Shown here: piece by piece, positions 42,137 to 50,552 of the stretch
How the letters are laid out: every line of letters begins with the position of its first letter
Numbering within the stretch: position 1 is the stretch's first letter
Position numbers and translations under genes: made by a program
Notes under the pieces: generated by a model
What the model was told of the DNA's origin: nothing
Database searches by the model: none
What the model saw: only the letters and a program-made list of their open reading frames with translations
Assembly (NCBI RefSeq): GCF_001424585.1
Contig: NZ_LMPJ01000001.1
Location: 1,304,450 to 1,368,449 of the forward strand
Reading direction: 5' to 3'
Source: Chryseobacterium sp. Leaf180
Lineage (GTDB): Bacteria; Bacteroidota; Bacteroidia; Flavobacteriales; Weeksellaceae
Length of the DNA stretch: 64,000 nt

Positions 42137-44491
42137 TTACTCGCGGTTTTTCACAAGAATCCATCCGGAATATTTGGTCTGCGTTGCGGCAGTATCATTC
42201 TCATTCCAAGTGATGGTGTACCAGTAGGTTCCTGTCGGAATTTTCTTACCTGCAGAAGTTCCGTTCCACTTGTAATTTCTTACTTTATCAGCTTCGTACA
42301 CTTTGTTTCCGTAACGGTTATACACTGTGAAAACCAAGTTCTTCTTGTAAGCCAAAGCCGAATAATCAACTTCGTCATTCACATTATCACCGTTTGGCGT
42401 GATCGCATTAATCAGATTTGGTACGGTAACTTCAATCACTACAGGCACACATTTGTTGGCATCTCGGAGGTACACTTTGTTTTCTCCTCTTGGCAAATTG
42501 GTCAGTACGTTTGAAGTCTGCCAATTGGTGCCGTTCGATGAATATTCGTAAGGTGCAGTGCCACCAGTTGCGTTTACTGTGATGGTATTGTTAGCGATAT
42601 CAAGACTTGCGATGACAGGCTGAGTTGTTGGTTTTACAGTTACTGTCTGAGTGGTGATACAGTTCCCGGTTTTCAGTTTCACCCAGTATGAACCGACTGC
42701 TACACCTGATATAGACTGTGTTGTAGCACCTGTGCTCCATTCATAGCCAGCAAAACCAGGTCCTGCATCCAATGTGGTACGGTCTTCAACACATATTGTT
42801 TTATCTTTTAAAACCGTAGAATAAACGGGCTCTATCACTTTTAGATTAACCCTTGCGACTGAATAACAGCCTTGTGCACTTGTTACAGTAATAAAAATTT
42901 CTCCGTTTGCCGAAATATAAGAAGACGGGTTTGGAATTGGATTTGTGCCTGCATTGGCATTGGCCAAAGTCGTAAAATATTGTTTTGTTCCGTTCTGTGT
43001 AGTAACGTTTGCCGTGGTAAGATCAAACTGCGCTGTCGTAGGATTTATTGGAAGAAAACAAGACTGAAGGCTTGCTGTATAAACTACAACAACCGGATAG
43101 AAACCTAAAGTAATTTCGCCATTACCGGTGCAACCCTGTGAATTAATCACTTTTACATAAATCTTTTTAGGGACTGTAGAAGTGTATGCCTGCGGATTGG
43201 TAATTTCATTCACACCTGCGGTAAGGTCTGCAAGAGTAAGGTAATATTTTTTGGTAACTGTATTATCTGCATACACTGGTGCAGAGGTTAAATCGAAAAT
43301 TCCACTTTCCAGATTGTTGTTATTACATCCAAGCAGATTAAAATTAGTCACAGGAAGTGGTGGTAAAAATTGAAGCGTGATTTCCGCAATATCTGTACAC
43401 CCTTCCAGCGAAGTTACTTTTACATAGATAATACGTGGAGCAACTGATGTGAAGTTGGCCGGATTGGTAATTTCGTTTGTTCCTGCATTCAGATCAGCAA
43501 GCGTGGGATAGTATTTTTTTATTGCTGTGGGATCACCGAAAACATTTGCGGTCGTAAGGTCAAATAATCCTGTTCCGAAGCCGTTTATATTACAGGCAGT
43601 AACTGTTGCATCGAGAGCCACAATATTACCTTGTTTAAATTTGAATTTTCCGGTGATAAAACATCCGTTCACGGCACTATTTGGGTTTGCAGGATCGTTA
43701 TATTCTAGACGGTAGTAATATATTGTTGTCCCGTTTACAGTTGCAGTCGTAAGTGGACTGTTCCCTGTAATCGCATCATTTACGTTATCATGATAGGTAA
43801 CAGTAAAATTTACGTTACCATTAAGAATACCTGTTGACAAAGTGGTAAAATCAAACATCATCGGAAGAGCACACTTCAAAATCTCATTCGGATTTGCCGG
43901 ATTTGCCGCAGGTATGCCAGGTGTGATAAATGGATTTGGTGTAAGAGTAGGATTTGTAAACGGCGATGTAAGGGTTGCTGTTCCGCCCCAAGTCAGTGAA
44001 AAACCGTTTGCAGTGCTTAAAAAATTATCTACAATTAAATAGTATGTTTCTCCCGCTACTACATCCATCGCGCTGCTGAACTGAGATGGGGCACCTCCAT
44101 TAGGAATTGCTCCGGTCGGACTGGTTGCCTGTGTAGATAAACCTGTCGGTCCGTCTGCACCAGAATAATTACATCTGATTTGTGCACCTAAAGCTGCGCA
44201 ATTCGCGTTGGGGCCATAAACTGCAAAATCGTAATCATCAGCAAAAACGGCCGGATTTATTGTAAATGTAAGCGTTCCTGACGTAGCAATGGTAAAAGAA
44301 TACCATACAGAAAAGTTCTCATCCTGCTGTAGACATCCAGGATTTGAAAGATCTTCGAGAACACTTCCTGGTCCTGACGGCGTATAGGAAAGATTTGAAT
44401 TTCCACAAACCGGAATCGCACTTACGCAGTCAGACTGAGAGTAGAAAAGCTGTGCGGTGATAAGTATAAAAAAGAGTAGTAACTTTCTCAT
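42137..44491 (-). CDS. T9SS type B cargo with DCVSAIPVCG-type N-terminal domain (paralog 3)
   Basis: A 784-residue protein; I start it at MRKLLLFFILI, seven codons inside the longest frame, to give a standard signal peptide (about 1-18). The N-terminal domain (about 19-175) has SDCVSAIPVCGNSNLSYTPS, WYSFTIATSGTLTFTI and FADDYDFAVYGPN, a pre-peptidase-like beta-sandwich found in Bacteroidetes surface proteins. Three 85-residue repeats follow (KKYYPTLADLNAGTNEITNP type), one more than in the other paralogs. The VLKDKTICVEDRTTLDAG module and the type B C-terminal domain (NAITPNGDNVND to VKNRE) complete it. It is a surface protein by inference. Confidence 0.87.
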   Translation of the reverse strand: MRKLLLFFILITAQLFYSQSDCVSAIPVCGNSNLSYTPSGPGSVLEDLSNPGCLQQDENFSVWYSFTIATSGTLTFTINPAVFADDYDFAVYGPNANCAALGAQIRCNYSGADGPTGLSTQATSPTGAIPNGGAPSQFSSAMDVVAGETYYLIVDNFLSTANGFSLTWGGTATLTSPFTNPTLTPNPFITPGIPAANPANPNEILKCALPMMFDFTTLSTGILNGNVNFTVTYHDNVNDAITGNSPLTTATVNGTTIYYYRLEYNDPANPNSAVNGCFITGKFKFKQGNIVALDATVTACNINGFGTGLFDLTTANVFGDPTAIKKYYPTLADLNAGTNEITNPANFTSVAPRIIYVKVTSLEGCTDIAEITLQFLPPLPVTNFNLLGCNNNNLESGIFDLTSAPVYADNTVTKKYYLTLADLTAGVNEITNPQAYTSTVPKKIYVKVINSQGCTGNGEITLGFYPVVVVYTASLQSCFLPINPTTAQFDLTTANVTTQNGTKQYFTTLANANAGTNPIPNPSSYISANGEIFITVTSAQGCYSVARVNLKVIEPVYSTVLKDKTICVEDRTTLDAGPGFAGYEWSTGATTQSISGVAVGSYWVKLKTGNCITTQTVTVKPTTQPVIASLDIANNTITVNATGGTAPYEYSSNGTNWQTSNVLTNLPRGENKVYLRDANKCVPVVIEVTVPNLINAITPNGDNVNDEVDYSALAYKKNLVFTVYNRYGNKVYEADKVRNYKWNGTSAGKKIPTGTYWYTITWNENDTAATQTKYSGWILVKNRE

Positions 44492-44544
44492 ATTGAAATG
44501 TATTTTAAACAAATTTAATAAAACTAAAACAAAAAATGTGGCAA

Positions 44545-44573
44545 AAAATAAAGCCGCCCAAAAAAGGCGGCTT
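44545..44573 (-). terminator. Terminator after the fourth type B surface protein gene
   Basis: AAGCCGCC (44551-44558) pairs with GGCGGCTT (44566-44573), with T residues following on the minus strand. Confidence 0.85.
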
Positions 44574-44591
44574 ATTGTGGTATAAATTATT

Positions 44592-46679
44592 TTATTCTCT
44601 GTTTTTTACCATTATCCAGCCAGAGTATTTTACAGAAGTGCTGTTTTTGTTATTCTCAGACCACGTGAGAGAATACCAGTAGGTTCCTGTTTGTACCTTT
44701 TTGTTTCCGTTGGTTGTCCCGTTCCATTTATAACCGTTGCTTCTGTCTGCAGTATGCACTTTGTAGCCATATCGGTCGTAGATGTTCATGGTAAGATTCT
44801 TCTTTCCGGCTAATGATGAGTAATCAATTAAATCATTAACACCATCACCATTCGGAGTGATTACATTAATTAGATTCGGAACAACAATCACGATCTGTAT
44901 CGGTGTACAGTTGTAAGAATCTCTTACGTAAATGGTGTGGTCGCCTCTGCCCAAATCGGTAAAGATATTGCTGGTCTGCCATTTTACGTTATCTAAAGAA
45001 TATTCATACTGTGGAGTTCCGCCGGCAACATTCACTGTCACGGTGGTGTTGTTAATATCAACGTCGGAGATGACAGGCTGTTCACTTGGGAAAACAGTTA
45101 CTTTCTGAGTTACAGTACATTCTCCTGTTTTTAAAACCACCGTATAATTACCAATACCAACATTATTAATGGTCTGTGTTGTGGCACCAGTGCTCCAAAG
45201 ATAACTTGTAAATCCTGGGCCGGCATCTAATGTTGTTTTACCTTCGAAACAAATTGTTTTATCTTTTAAAACTGTTGAAAATACCTGCGGAATAACAATC
45301 AGATTGATTTTTGCTACTGTAAAACAGCCGTTTCCGTTTATTACACGTACGTATACAAACCCCGTAGGTGCAATGTAGTTTGTCGGAGTTAAAATCTCAT
45401 TTGTCTGGTTTACAGCATCTGCTGCAGAAGGATAATATTTTTTCGTAACAGGGCTCTGTAAGGTTACCGACGGAACCGTGAGATCAAATTTACCGGTAGA
45501 AGGATTTGTTTCGATCGCACAAGAACGTATTGTTGCTTCGTTAACCACCACCACAGGATAAAACTGCAGTTTGATCTCTGCAATATCTTTACATCCGAAA
45601 GGTGATGTTGCCAAAACATAAACAGAGCCTCCGGCAGAAGGGTACTGATAAATGTTGGTGATCTGATTGGTATTGTTATTCAGATCAAACATCGACGGGA
45701 AGTACTGTAAAGTATAGGTCGCATTACTGTTAATTGCTGCATCCGTCAGGTTAAAAACGGCAGTTCCTTCGTTGTTATTGTTACACTTGGTTAGCGTAGC
45801 ATCATTAATCGTAATGGTTCCGTCTTTAAATTTAAAACTGCCGTTCAGCGCACAGCGGTTAATAGGGTTGTTTGGATTCGTAGGATCTGTGTAAACGATA
45901 TTGTAGTAATAAGTGTCTGTAGTGTTCACAATGATCGGCGTCGTTATCGGGCTTGTTCCTGTAATCTGATCATTGGTATTTAAGAAATACTGCACCGTAA
46001 AGTTTGTATTTCCGTTTATAATACCAGTGCTTAAAGTATTAAAATTAAAAGTAGCAGGATTGGTACATACGATAACCTCATTCAAACCATTTGGATTCGC
46101 ATTTGGCAGACCAGGTGTAATAAAAGGATTGGTGATAAGTGTAGGATCATTAAAAGGTGAAGCTAACTGTGCACTTCCTGACCAAGTTAAGGTAAAGCCA
46201 TTTGCAGAGAGTGAGTAGTTATCTACAACCAGATAATAAGTTTCACCGGGAAGAACATTCAATGCACTGCTGAACTGTCCTGGTTGACCTCCATTCGGAA
46301 AAGCACCGTTTGGATCTGTTGCTAATGTAGACAATCCTGTAGGACCATCTGCACCTGAGAAATTACATCGCACCGGTAAACCGAGATTTGAGCATTGTTT
46401 ATTTGGACCATAAACAGCAAAATCATAATCATCGGCAAAAACATTTGGGTTAATCGTAAAAGTAAGGGTTCCCGCAGTTGCTACAGTAAATGTATACCAA
46501 ACAGAATAATGTTCATCAGATACAAGGCATCCCTGAAGATCTTCTAAAATATTTCCGGCACCGGAAGGTGTATAAGAAATTCCCGAGTTACCGCAAACCG
46601 TAATAGCTGTCGGGCAGTCTGACTGCGAGAAGAACAGTTGGGAAAATATAATTAGAAAAAATAATAGAGTTTTTTTCAT
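44592..46679 (-). CDS. T9SS type B cargo with DCPTAITVCG-type N-terminal domain (paralog 4)
   Basis: A 695-residue protein. The frame is open for 24 more codons, but MKKTLLFFLIIFSQLFFSQ is a proper signal peptide, so I start at 46679. The N-terminal domain (about 20-175; SDCPTAITVCGNSGISYTPS, FADDYDFAVYGPN) matches paralog 3, while the C-terminal half (FTSYLWSTGATTQTI, KTGECTVTQ, GGTPQYEYSLD, NVITPNGDGVND) matches paralog 1 at 35088. Two 85-residue repeats lie between. TATATTTG (46707-46700) is 20 bases before the ATG. It is probably a surface or adhesion protein. Confidence 0.87.
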   Translation of the reverse strand: MKKTLLFFLIIFSQLFFSQSDCPTAITVCGNSGISYTPSGAGNILEDLQGCLVSDEHYSVWYTFTVATAGTLTFTINPNVFADDYDFAVYGPNKQCSNLGLPVRCNFSGADGPTGLSTLATDPNGAFPNGGQPGQFSSALNVLPGETYYLVVDNYSLSANGFTLTWSGSAQLASPFNDPTLITNPFITPGLPNANPNGLNEVIVCTNPATFNFNTLSTGIINGNTNFTVQYFLNTNDQITGTSPITTPIIVNTTDTYYYNIVYTDPTNPNNPINRCALNGSFKFKDGTITINDATLTKCNNNNEGTAVFNLTDAAINSNATYTLQYFPSMFDLNNNTNQITNIYQYPSAGGSVYVLATSPFGCKDIAEIKLQFYPVVVVNEATIRSCAIETNPSTGKFDLTVPSVTLQSPVTKKYYPSAADAVNQTNEILTPTNYIAPTGFVYVRVINGNGCFTVAKINLIVIPQVFSTVLKDKTICFEGKTTLDAGPGFTSYLWSTGATTQTINNVGIGNYTVVLKTGECTVTQKVTVFPSEQPVISDVDINNTTVTVNVAGGTPQYEYSLDNVKWQTSNIFTDLGRGDHTIYVRDSYNCTPIQIVIVVPNLINVITPNGDGVNDLIDYSSLAGKKNLTMNIYDRYGYKVHTADRSNGYKWNGTTNGNKKVQTGTYWYSLTWSENNKNSTSVKYSGWIMVKNRE

Positions 46680-46766
46680 TGTTAAAAAAAATTTATCTAC
46701 AAATATAAAAATAATTAAATGATAACGAATATTTAATACCGTTAAAATCAAATGGTTCTTTAGTAC

Positions 46767-48002
46767 TTAATATTGCATTTTCCGCAGTTTTTTATTCGTG
46801 GTACCCACCAAAATCGCGATAAGCACAGTAATGGTTCCGCCGACCAAAACAGAGCGTACCACACCGAGGTATTTTGCAGCCAGACCGCTTTCAAACTGAC
46901 CCATTTCGTTGCTCGACATAATGAATATTGAATTGACACTTAAAACCCGGCCACGGATATGATCCGGCGTTTTCAGCTGTACGATCGTTCCTCGGATCAC
47001 CACCGAAATTCCGTCTAAAATTCCGCTTAAAACCAGGAACATAAAGGATAGCCAGTAATAATTTGAAGCGCCGAAACCGATAATGCACAAACCAAATCCT
47101 GCCACTGCAAACAGCAAAATGATTCCCTGATTTTTTTTAATTGGGAAAACTGAAAGACTGAGAATAATAATCATCGCGCCGATGTCAGAAGCGGCATTCA
47201 GCAGACCCAAACCGTCAGCTCCGGTTTTTAAAATATCCGTTGCGAAAACAGGAATCATCGCGACAGCACCACCAAAAAGTACTGCAAACATGTCGAGACA
47301 AAGTGCACCGAGAATTTCTTTTGTTTTAAAAATATACGAAATCCCCTCTTTCATACTTTCCAGAACTTTTATCTCTTCTTTTTTATGCTCAGAATATTGC
47401 CTGTTGAGTTTCCAGAAGAAAAATGAAGAAAGCAGAAGCAGCGAAATTACGGTTACCAAAGTGTAAGCAATTCCGACATACTCAATAAGAAAACCGCCTG
47501 CCGCGTGACCGCAAACCGAAGAAATCAGAAATGTCGCCTGATTGAGCGTAATAGCTTTGGGAAGATTGATTTTCTTTACAATCTTTGGAATCATCGACGG
47601 AACAATCGGCCCGATAAACGCGCGCGCAATTCCCGTAAGAAAAATAACGCCGTAAATATAATATGTGATTTCGTGTCCGGAAAAATGAAGTTTTACATTA
47701 AAAAAAGCAGGAATCAGCAAAAGACTTATGAGAAAAAAATACGCGTAATTGCAGATTAACAAAAGTTTTTTCTTTTCATTCATGTCAATTACATGGCCCG
47801 CATATAAAGCGCAGCTCACCGCCGGAATTACCTCAGCCAAACCAATCAAACCGATAGAAAAAGGATCTTTCGTGAGTTTGTAAACCCACCAGCCCAAAAG
47901 CGTAGCAAGCATTCTGAAGGCTAAAACGATAAAAAATCTTCCTGTGAGAAGATTCCGGAATTCTTTATTTTCTAAAATTTTGAGCGGAGCCAGAGAAATC
48001 AT
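46767..48002 (-). CDS. Major facilitator superfamily transporter
   Basis: A 411-residue protein with about twelve hydrophobic segments. The loop between helices 2 and 3 reads GHVIDMNEKKKLLLICN and the matching loop in the second half GTIVQLKTPDHIRGRVLSVN, a pattern of the MFS_3/EntS-like exporter branch. The substrate cannot be told; siderophore or drug efflux is typical of this branch. TATTTTTG (48014-48007) lies 4 bases before the ATG and overlaps the T tract of the upstream terminator. Confidence 0.85.
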   Translation of the reverse strand: MISLAPLKILENKEFRNLLTGRFFIVLAFRMLATLLGWWVYKLTKDPFSIGLIGLAEVIPAVSCALYAGHVIDMNEKKKLLLICNYAYFFLISLLLIPAFFNVKLHFSGHEITYYIYGVIFLTGIARAFIGPIVPSMIPKIVKKINLPKAITLNQATFLISSVCGHAAGGFLIEYVGIAYTLVTVISLLLLSSFFFWKLNRQYSEHKKEEIKVLESMKEGISYIFKTKEILGALCLDMFAVLFGGAVAMIPVFATDILKTGADGLGLLNAASDIGAMIIILSLSVFPIKKNQGIILLFAVAGFGLCIIGFGASNYYWLSFMFLVLSGILDGISVVIRGTIVQLKTPDHIRGRVLSVNSIFIMSSNEMGQFESGLAAKYLGVVRSVLVGGTITVLIAILVGTTNKKLRKMQY

Positions 48003-48006
48003 GATG

Positions 48007-48039
48007 CAAAAATAGCCTTAAATCTACATTTAAGGCTAT
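48007..48039 (-). terminator. Terminator after the 48.1-kb lipoprotein gene, overlapping the MFS promoter
   Basis: Perfect 12-base stem ATAGCCTTAAAT (48012-48023) / ATTTAAGGCTAT (48028-48039) with loop CTAC. On the minus strand its T tract is part of TATTTTTG (48014-48007), the -7 element of the MFS gene. Confidence 0.85.
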
Positions 48040-48063
48040 CAGAAATAGGTTATTTAGAAAATT

Positions 48064-48426
48064 TTAGTCTGCACGTGAAGCGCTGATCACGATAGCGGCC
48101 ACGCCTGCAGCAGCAATTACAGCGCCTGCGGTCGTAATATTTGCCTTTCTCGTATCTTTTGCAGAAGCGACAGCAGATTTTGCGATTTTAATTTCCGCGC
48201 TGTCTTTCTTGCTTGCCATCCCGATAATCGTGTCGCCTTTTATATTTCTGAAAAGCAGTTTTTGTCTCTTGCTGCCGTCGCGCATGCTGAAAACGTACGT
48301 TTTACCGGCCTCAAGATTACTGTAATTATTGCCCTGGATATTTTCAGAATATTTGGTGGTCGCACACGATGAGATCACAAAAAGTGATGTAAGAAGTGAT
48401 GACTTTAAAAGTACAGATGCTTTCAT
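48064..48426 (-). CDS. Small lipoprotein with C-terminal hydrophobic segment, paralog of the 48.6-kb gene
   Basis: A 120-residue protein started at MKASVLLKSSLL, 26 codons inside the longest frame, because the lipobox VISSC (C21) then fits. The short beta-rich middle reads LEAGKTYVFSMRDG and KGDTIIGMASKKDS, and the C-terminus is an Ala/Val/Ile-rich hydrophobic stretch (about 95-115). It resembles the next gene upstream (LRAGDRYIFEK, QKDSIIGFDGKNES, then a Val/Gly-rich segment), so the two look like a diverged tandem duplication. CAAATGTA (48444-48451) gives a TACATTTG box. The function is unknown. Confidence 0.7.
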   Translation of the reverse strand: MKASVLLKSSLLTSLFVISSCATTKYSENIQGNNYSNLEAGKTYVFSMRDGSKRQKLLFRNIKGDTIIGMASKKDSAEIKIAKSAVASAKDTRKANITTAGAVIAAAGVAAIVISASRAD

Positions 48427-48557
48427 TAGTTTATTTAATTTCTCAAATGTATCATTTTTTTTGAACATACGATTTTCATAACGGCAAAAATTCACGTCAA
48501 TCAATTATTTTTCTTGATTTTTAATGTTGTTTTCTTGTGAATGATAATTTATTACAG

Positions 48558-48929
48558 TTAATTTTCGCTGGGCGCGCCTAGAATTGATGTTGCCGCATCA
48601 GTCGCTTTTTTAAGGACGACAGTTCCTACGACCACGCTTCCTGCGATCGTACCTACGAGAATCACCGTGCCGGCAGTGTTGTTTTTTACCTCCCTTTTAA
48701 TATCATTTTTAGCGACAGCTGACTCATTTTTTCCATCGAAACCAATAATGCTGTCTTTTTGAATCGAACTGACCGTCACTGAAAATCTATCTGAAGATTT
48801 TTTTTCAAAGATATATCTGTCGCCCGCGCGCAGTTCATCAAAGTTTTCATTTGTTCTTCTAGAATCATACAGAGTAGAGGCGCAGGAAGACGTCAGATAA
48901 AGGATGAAAAATAAAATTGTTTTCTTCAT
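48558..48929 (-). CDS. Small lipoprotein with C-terminal hydrophobic segment
   Basis: A 123-residue protein with lipobox LTSSC (C16). A hydrophilic middle (about 20-85) contains LRAGDRYIFEKKSSDRF and KDSIIGFDGKNESAV. A Gly/Val-rich hydrophobic stretch (about 86-107) follows, with a short polar tail. It is related to the 48.1-kb gene. It begins 18 bases after the GH3-like gene stop and is probably cotranscribed with it. The combination of an N-terminal lipid anchor and a late hydrophobic segment could span or bridge membranes, but no family is recognised. Confidence 0.7.
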   Translation of the reverse strand: MKKTILFFILYLTSSCASTLYDSRRTNENFDELRAGDRYIFEKKSSDRFSVTVSSIQKDSIIGFDGKNESAVAKNDIKREVKNNTAGTVILVGTIAGSVVVGTVVLKKATDAATSILGAPSEN

Positions 48930-48947
48930 GTGTTTTTTAAGTGTGTC

Positions 48948-50447
48948 TTAAAACTGATATTTCTCAAGCAGTTCAGCAATTTTGCGGTCATTCGCCAGCC
49001 GCGGAATTTTACTCTGTCCGCCTAGTTTTCCCTGAGATTTTGCATATTCCTGAAACGCATTTTTCTTCAGCGACGTTATTTTTAATTTCTGCAGAATATT
49101 TCCGGAAATCAAATCATCATAATACGTATTTCGCTGGCGAAGCTGTCTTTCGAGTTCGTTTTTAAATTCTTCTAAATTTTCCGGCTCTTTTTCAAACTCG
49201 ATAAACCATTCGTGATACGGCAAACCATCTTTGGGATTGACTTCCGGCGCCAGATGAAATTCGGTTATCTGCGCGTGAATCTTCTGTAAAGTGGCCTTCA
49301 GCGCTTCTTCCACTTCAAAAGCAATTACATGCTCACCAAAAGCGGAGGTGAAATGTTTGGTACGCCCGCTCACCAAAACCCGGTGCGGATTTTTATCAAT
49401 AAACCGCACTACATCGCCAATGGAATAGGCCCAAAGCCCGGAATTGGTCGTGAGAATCATCGCATAATCTTTATTCAGCTCAATATCTTTTAACGTAAGA
49501 CGCGGCGCATTCGGCTTTCCGAATAATTCTAAAGGAATAAATTCATAGAAAATCCCGTGATTGGTCAGCAGAAGCAAACCTTCTTTCTGATAATCATCCT
49601 GAAACGCAAAAAAGCCTTCAGAAGCAGGAAAAGTCTGTACAATATCCACACTTCCACCAAGCAGTTCTTCCATTTTCTCGCGGTACGGCTCGTAATTGAC
49701 GCCACCGGTGACGATCAGCTGGAGATTCGGGAAGAGTATCTTTATTTTTTTACCGGTTTTTGCGGTTAGTTTTTCAAAATACATTATCAGCCATGGCGGA
49801 ATTCCTGAGATCAGCGTCATGTTTTCTTTTTCGGTTTCCTCCACGATTTTGTCGACTTTCGCTTCCCAGTCTTCTATGAGATTGGTTTCCCAGCTTGGCA
49901 GTCGGTTTTTCTGAAGATAATTGGGGATGTGATGCGCCACAATTCCGGAAAGACGCCCGGTTTTAATCCCAAAAACCTCTTCAAGTTCCGGACTTCCCTG
50001 CAGGAAAATCATTTTTCCGTTCACGAAATCGGCATTTCCTTTTTTCTGAATGTAATGAAAAAGCGCACTCTGCGCACCCGCAATCTGAAAAGGCATTCCT
50101 TCTTTAGAAATTGGAATATACTTCGAGCCGCTCGTCGTACCCGAAGTTTTAGCAAAATATTCCGGAGTTTCCGGCCAGAGAATATGACGCTGTCCGCGTT
50201 TTACTTTTTCAATATAAGGCTTCAGATCTTCATAATCTGCAACCGAAACTTTCTCCTGAAAATCTTTAATAGTTTTAATATTTTCAAAATCATGTTCGCG
50301 CCCGAAAAGTGTTTTTTCAGCAGTTTTTACCATTTCGAAAAGCAGTTTCTGCTGATTTTCCACCGAGCGGGATTTCCACATATCAGCTTTTTTTATATGT
50401 TGGCTGGCCCAGATTTTTGCCGCGAATTTTTTTATGAAATTTAGCAT
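48948..50447 (-). CDS. GH3 auxin-responsive-promoter family acyl-adenylating enzyme
   Basis: A 499-residue cytosolic protein of the ANL/firefly-luciferase superfamily GH3 branch. The nucleotide-binding loop is TSGTTSGSKYIPIS (101-114). Further GH3-type blocks are LISGIPPWLIMYFEKL, LQLIVTGGVNYEPYREKM, TFPASEGFFAFQ and YSIGDVVRF, plus a C-terminal domain with VSGRTKHFTSAFGEHV. Plant GH3 proteins join amino acids to auxin or jasmonate; the bacterial substrate is unknown. TATTTTTG (50459-50452) lies 4 bases before the ATG. The lipoprotein gene 18 bases downstream probably shares the transcript. Confidence 0.88.
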   Translation of the reverse strand: MLNFIKKFAAKIWASQHIKKADMWKSRSVENQQKLLFEMVKTAEKTLFGREHDFENIKTIKDFQEKVSVADYEDLKPYIEKVKRGQRHILWPETPEYFAKTSGTTSGSKYIPISKEGMPFQIAGAQSALFHYIQKKGNADFVNGKMIFLQGSPELEEVFGIKTGRLSGIVAHHIPNYLQKNRLPSWETNLIEDWEAKVDKIVEETEKENMTLISGIPPWLIMYFEKLTAKTGKKIKILFPNLQLIVTGGVNYEPYREKMEELLGGSVDIVQTFPASEGFFAFQDDYQKEGLLLLTNHGIFYEFIPLELFGKPNAPRLTLKDIELNKDYAMILTTNSGLWAYSIGDVVRFIDKNPHRVLVSGRTKHFTSAFGEHVIAFEVEEALKATLQKIHAQITEFHLAPEVNPKDGLPYHEWFIEFEKEPENLEEFKNELERQLRQRNTYYDDLISGNILQKLKITSLKKNAFQEYAKSQGKLGGQSKIPRLANDRKIAELLEKYQF

Positions 50448-50451
50448 ACTT

Positions 50452-50459
50452 CAAAAATA
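50452..50459 (-). promoter_or_regulatory. -7 promoter element of the GH3-like gene
   Basis: Minus strand TATTTTTG-AAGT-ATG; the 4-base gap predicts a leaderless transcript. Confidence 0.55.
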
Positions 50460-50502
50460 AATGTTCTTCTTCAATTCTCATTACATCTTTTTATTAAATA
50501 CA

Positions 50503-50530
50503 AAAAACCGGCAGATTGCTCTGTCGGTCT
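50503..50530 (-). terminator. Terminator after the DGTPDKRYK-repeat gene
   Basis: ACCG/CGGT and GCAG/CTGT (one G-T pair) form an interrupted stem between about 50507 and 50528, with TTTTTTG on the minus strand. Confidence 0.65.
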
Positions 50531-50552
50531 CCTGGAAATTTGATGAAGAATG

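Noticed and set aside
49929..50444. 171-codon open frame opposite the GH3-like gene
   Set aside because: Antisense shadow, Phe/Arg-rich, no domain; the GH3 frame has conserved motifs.
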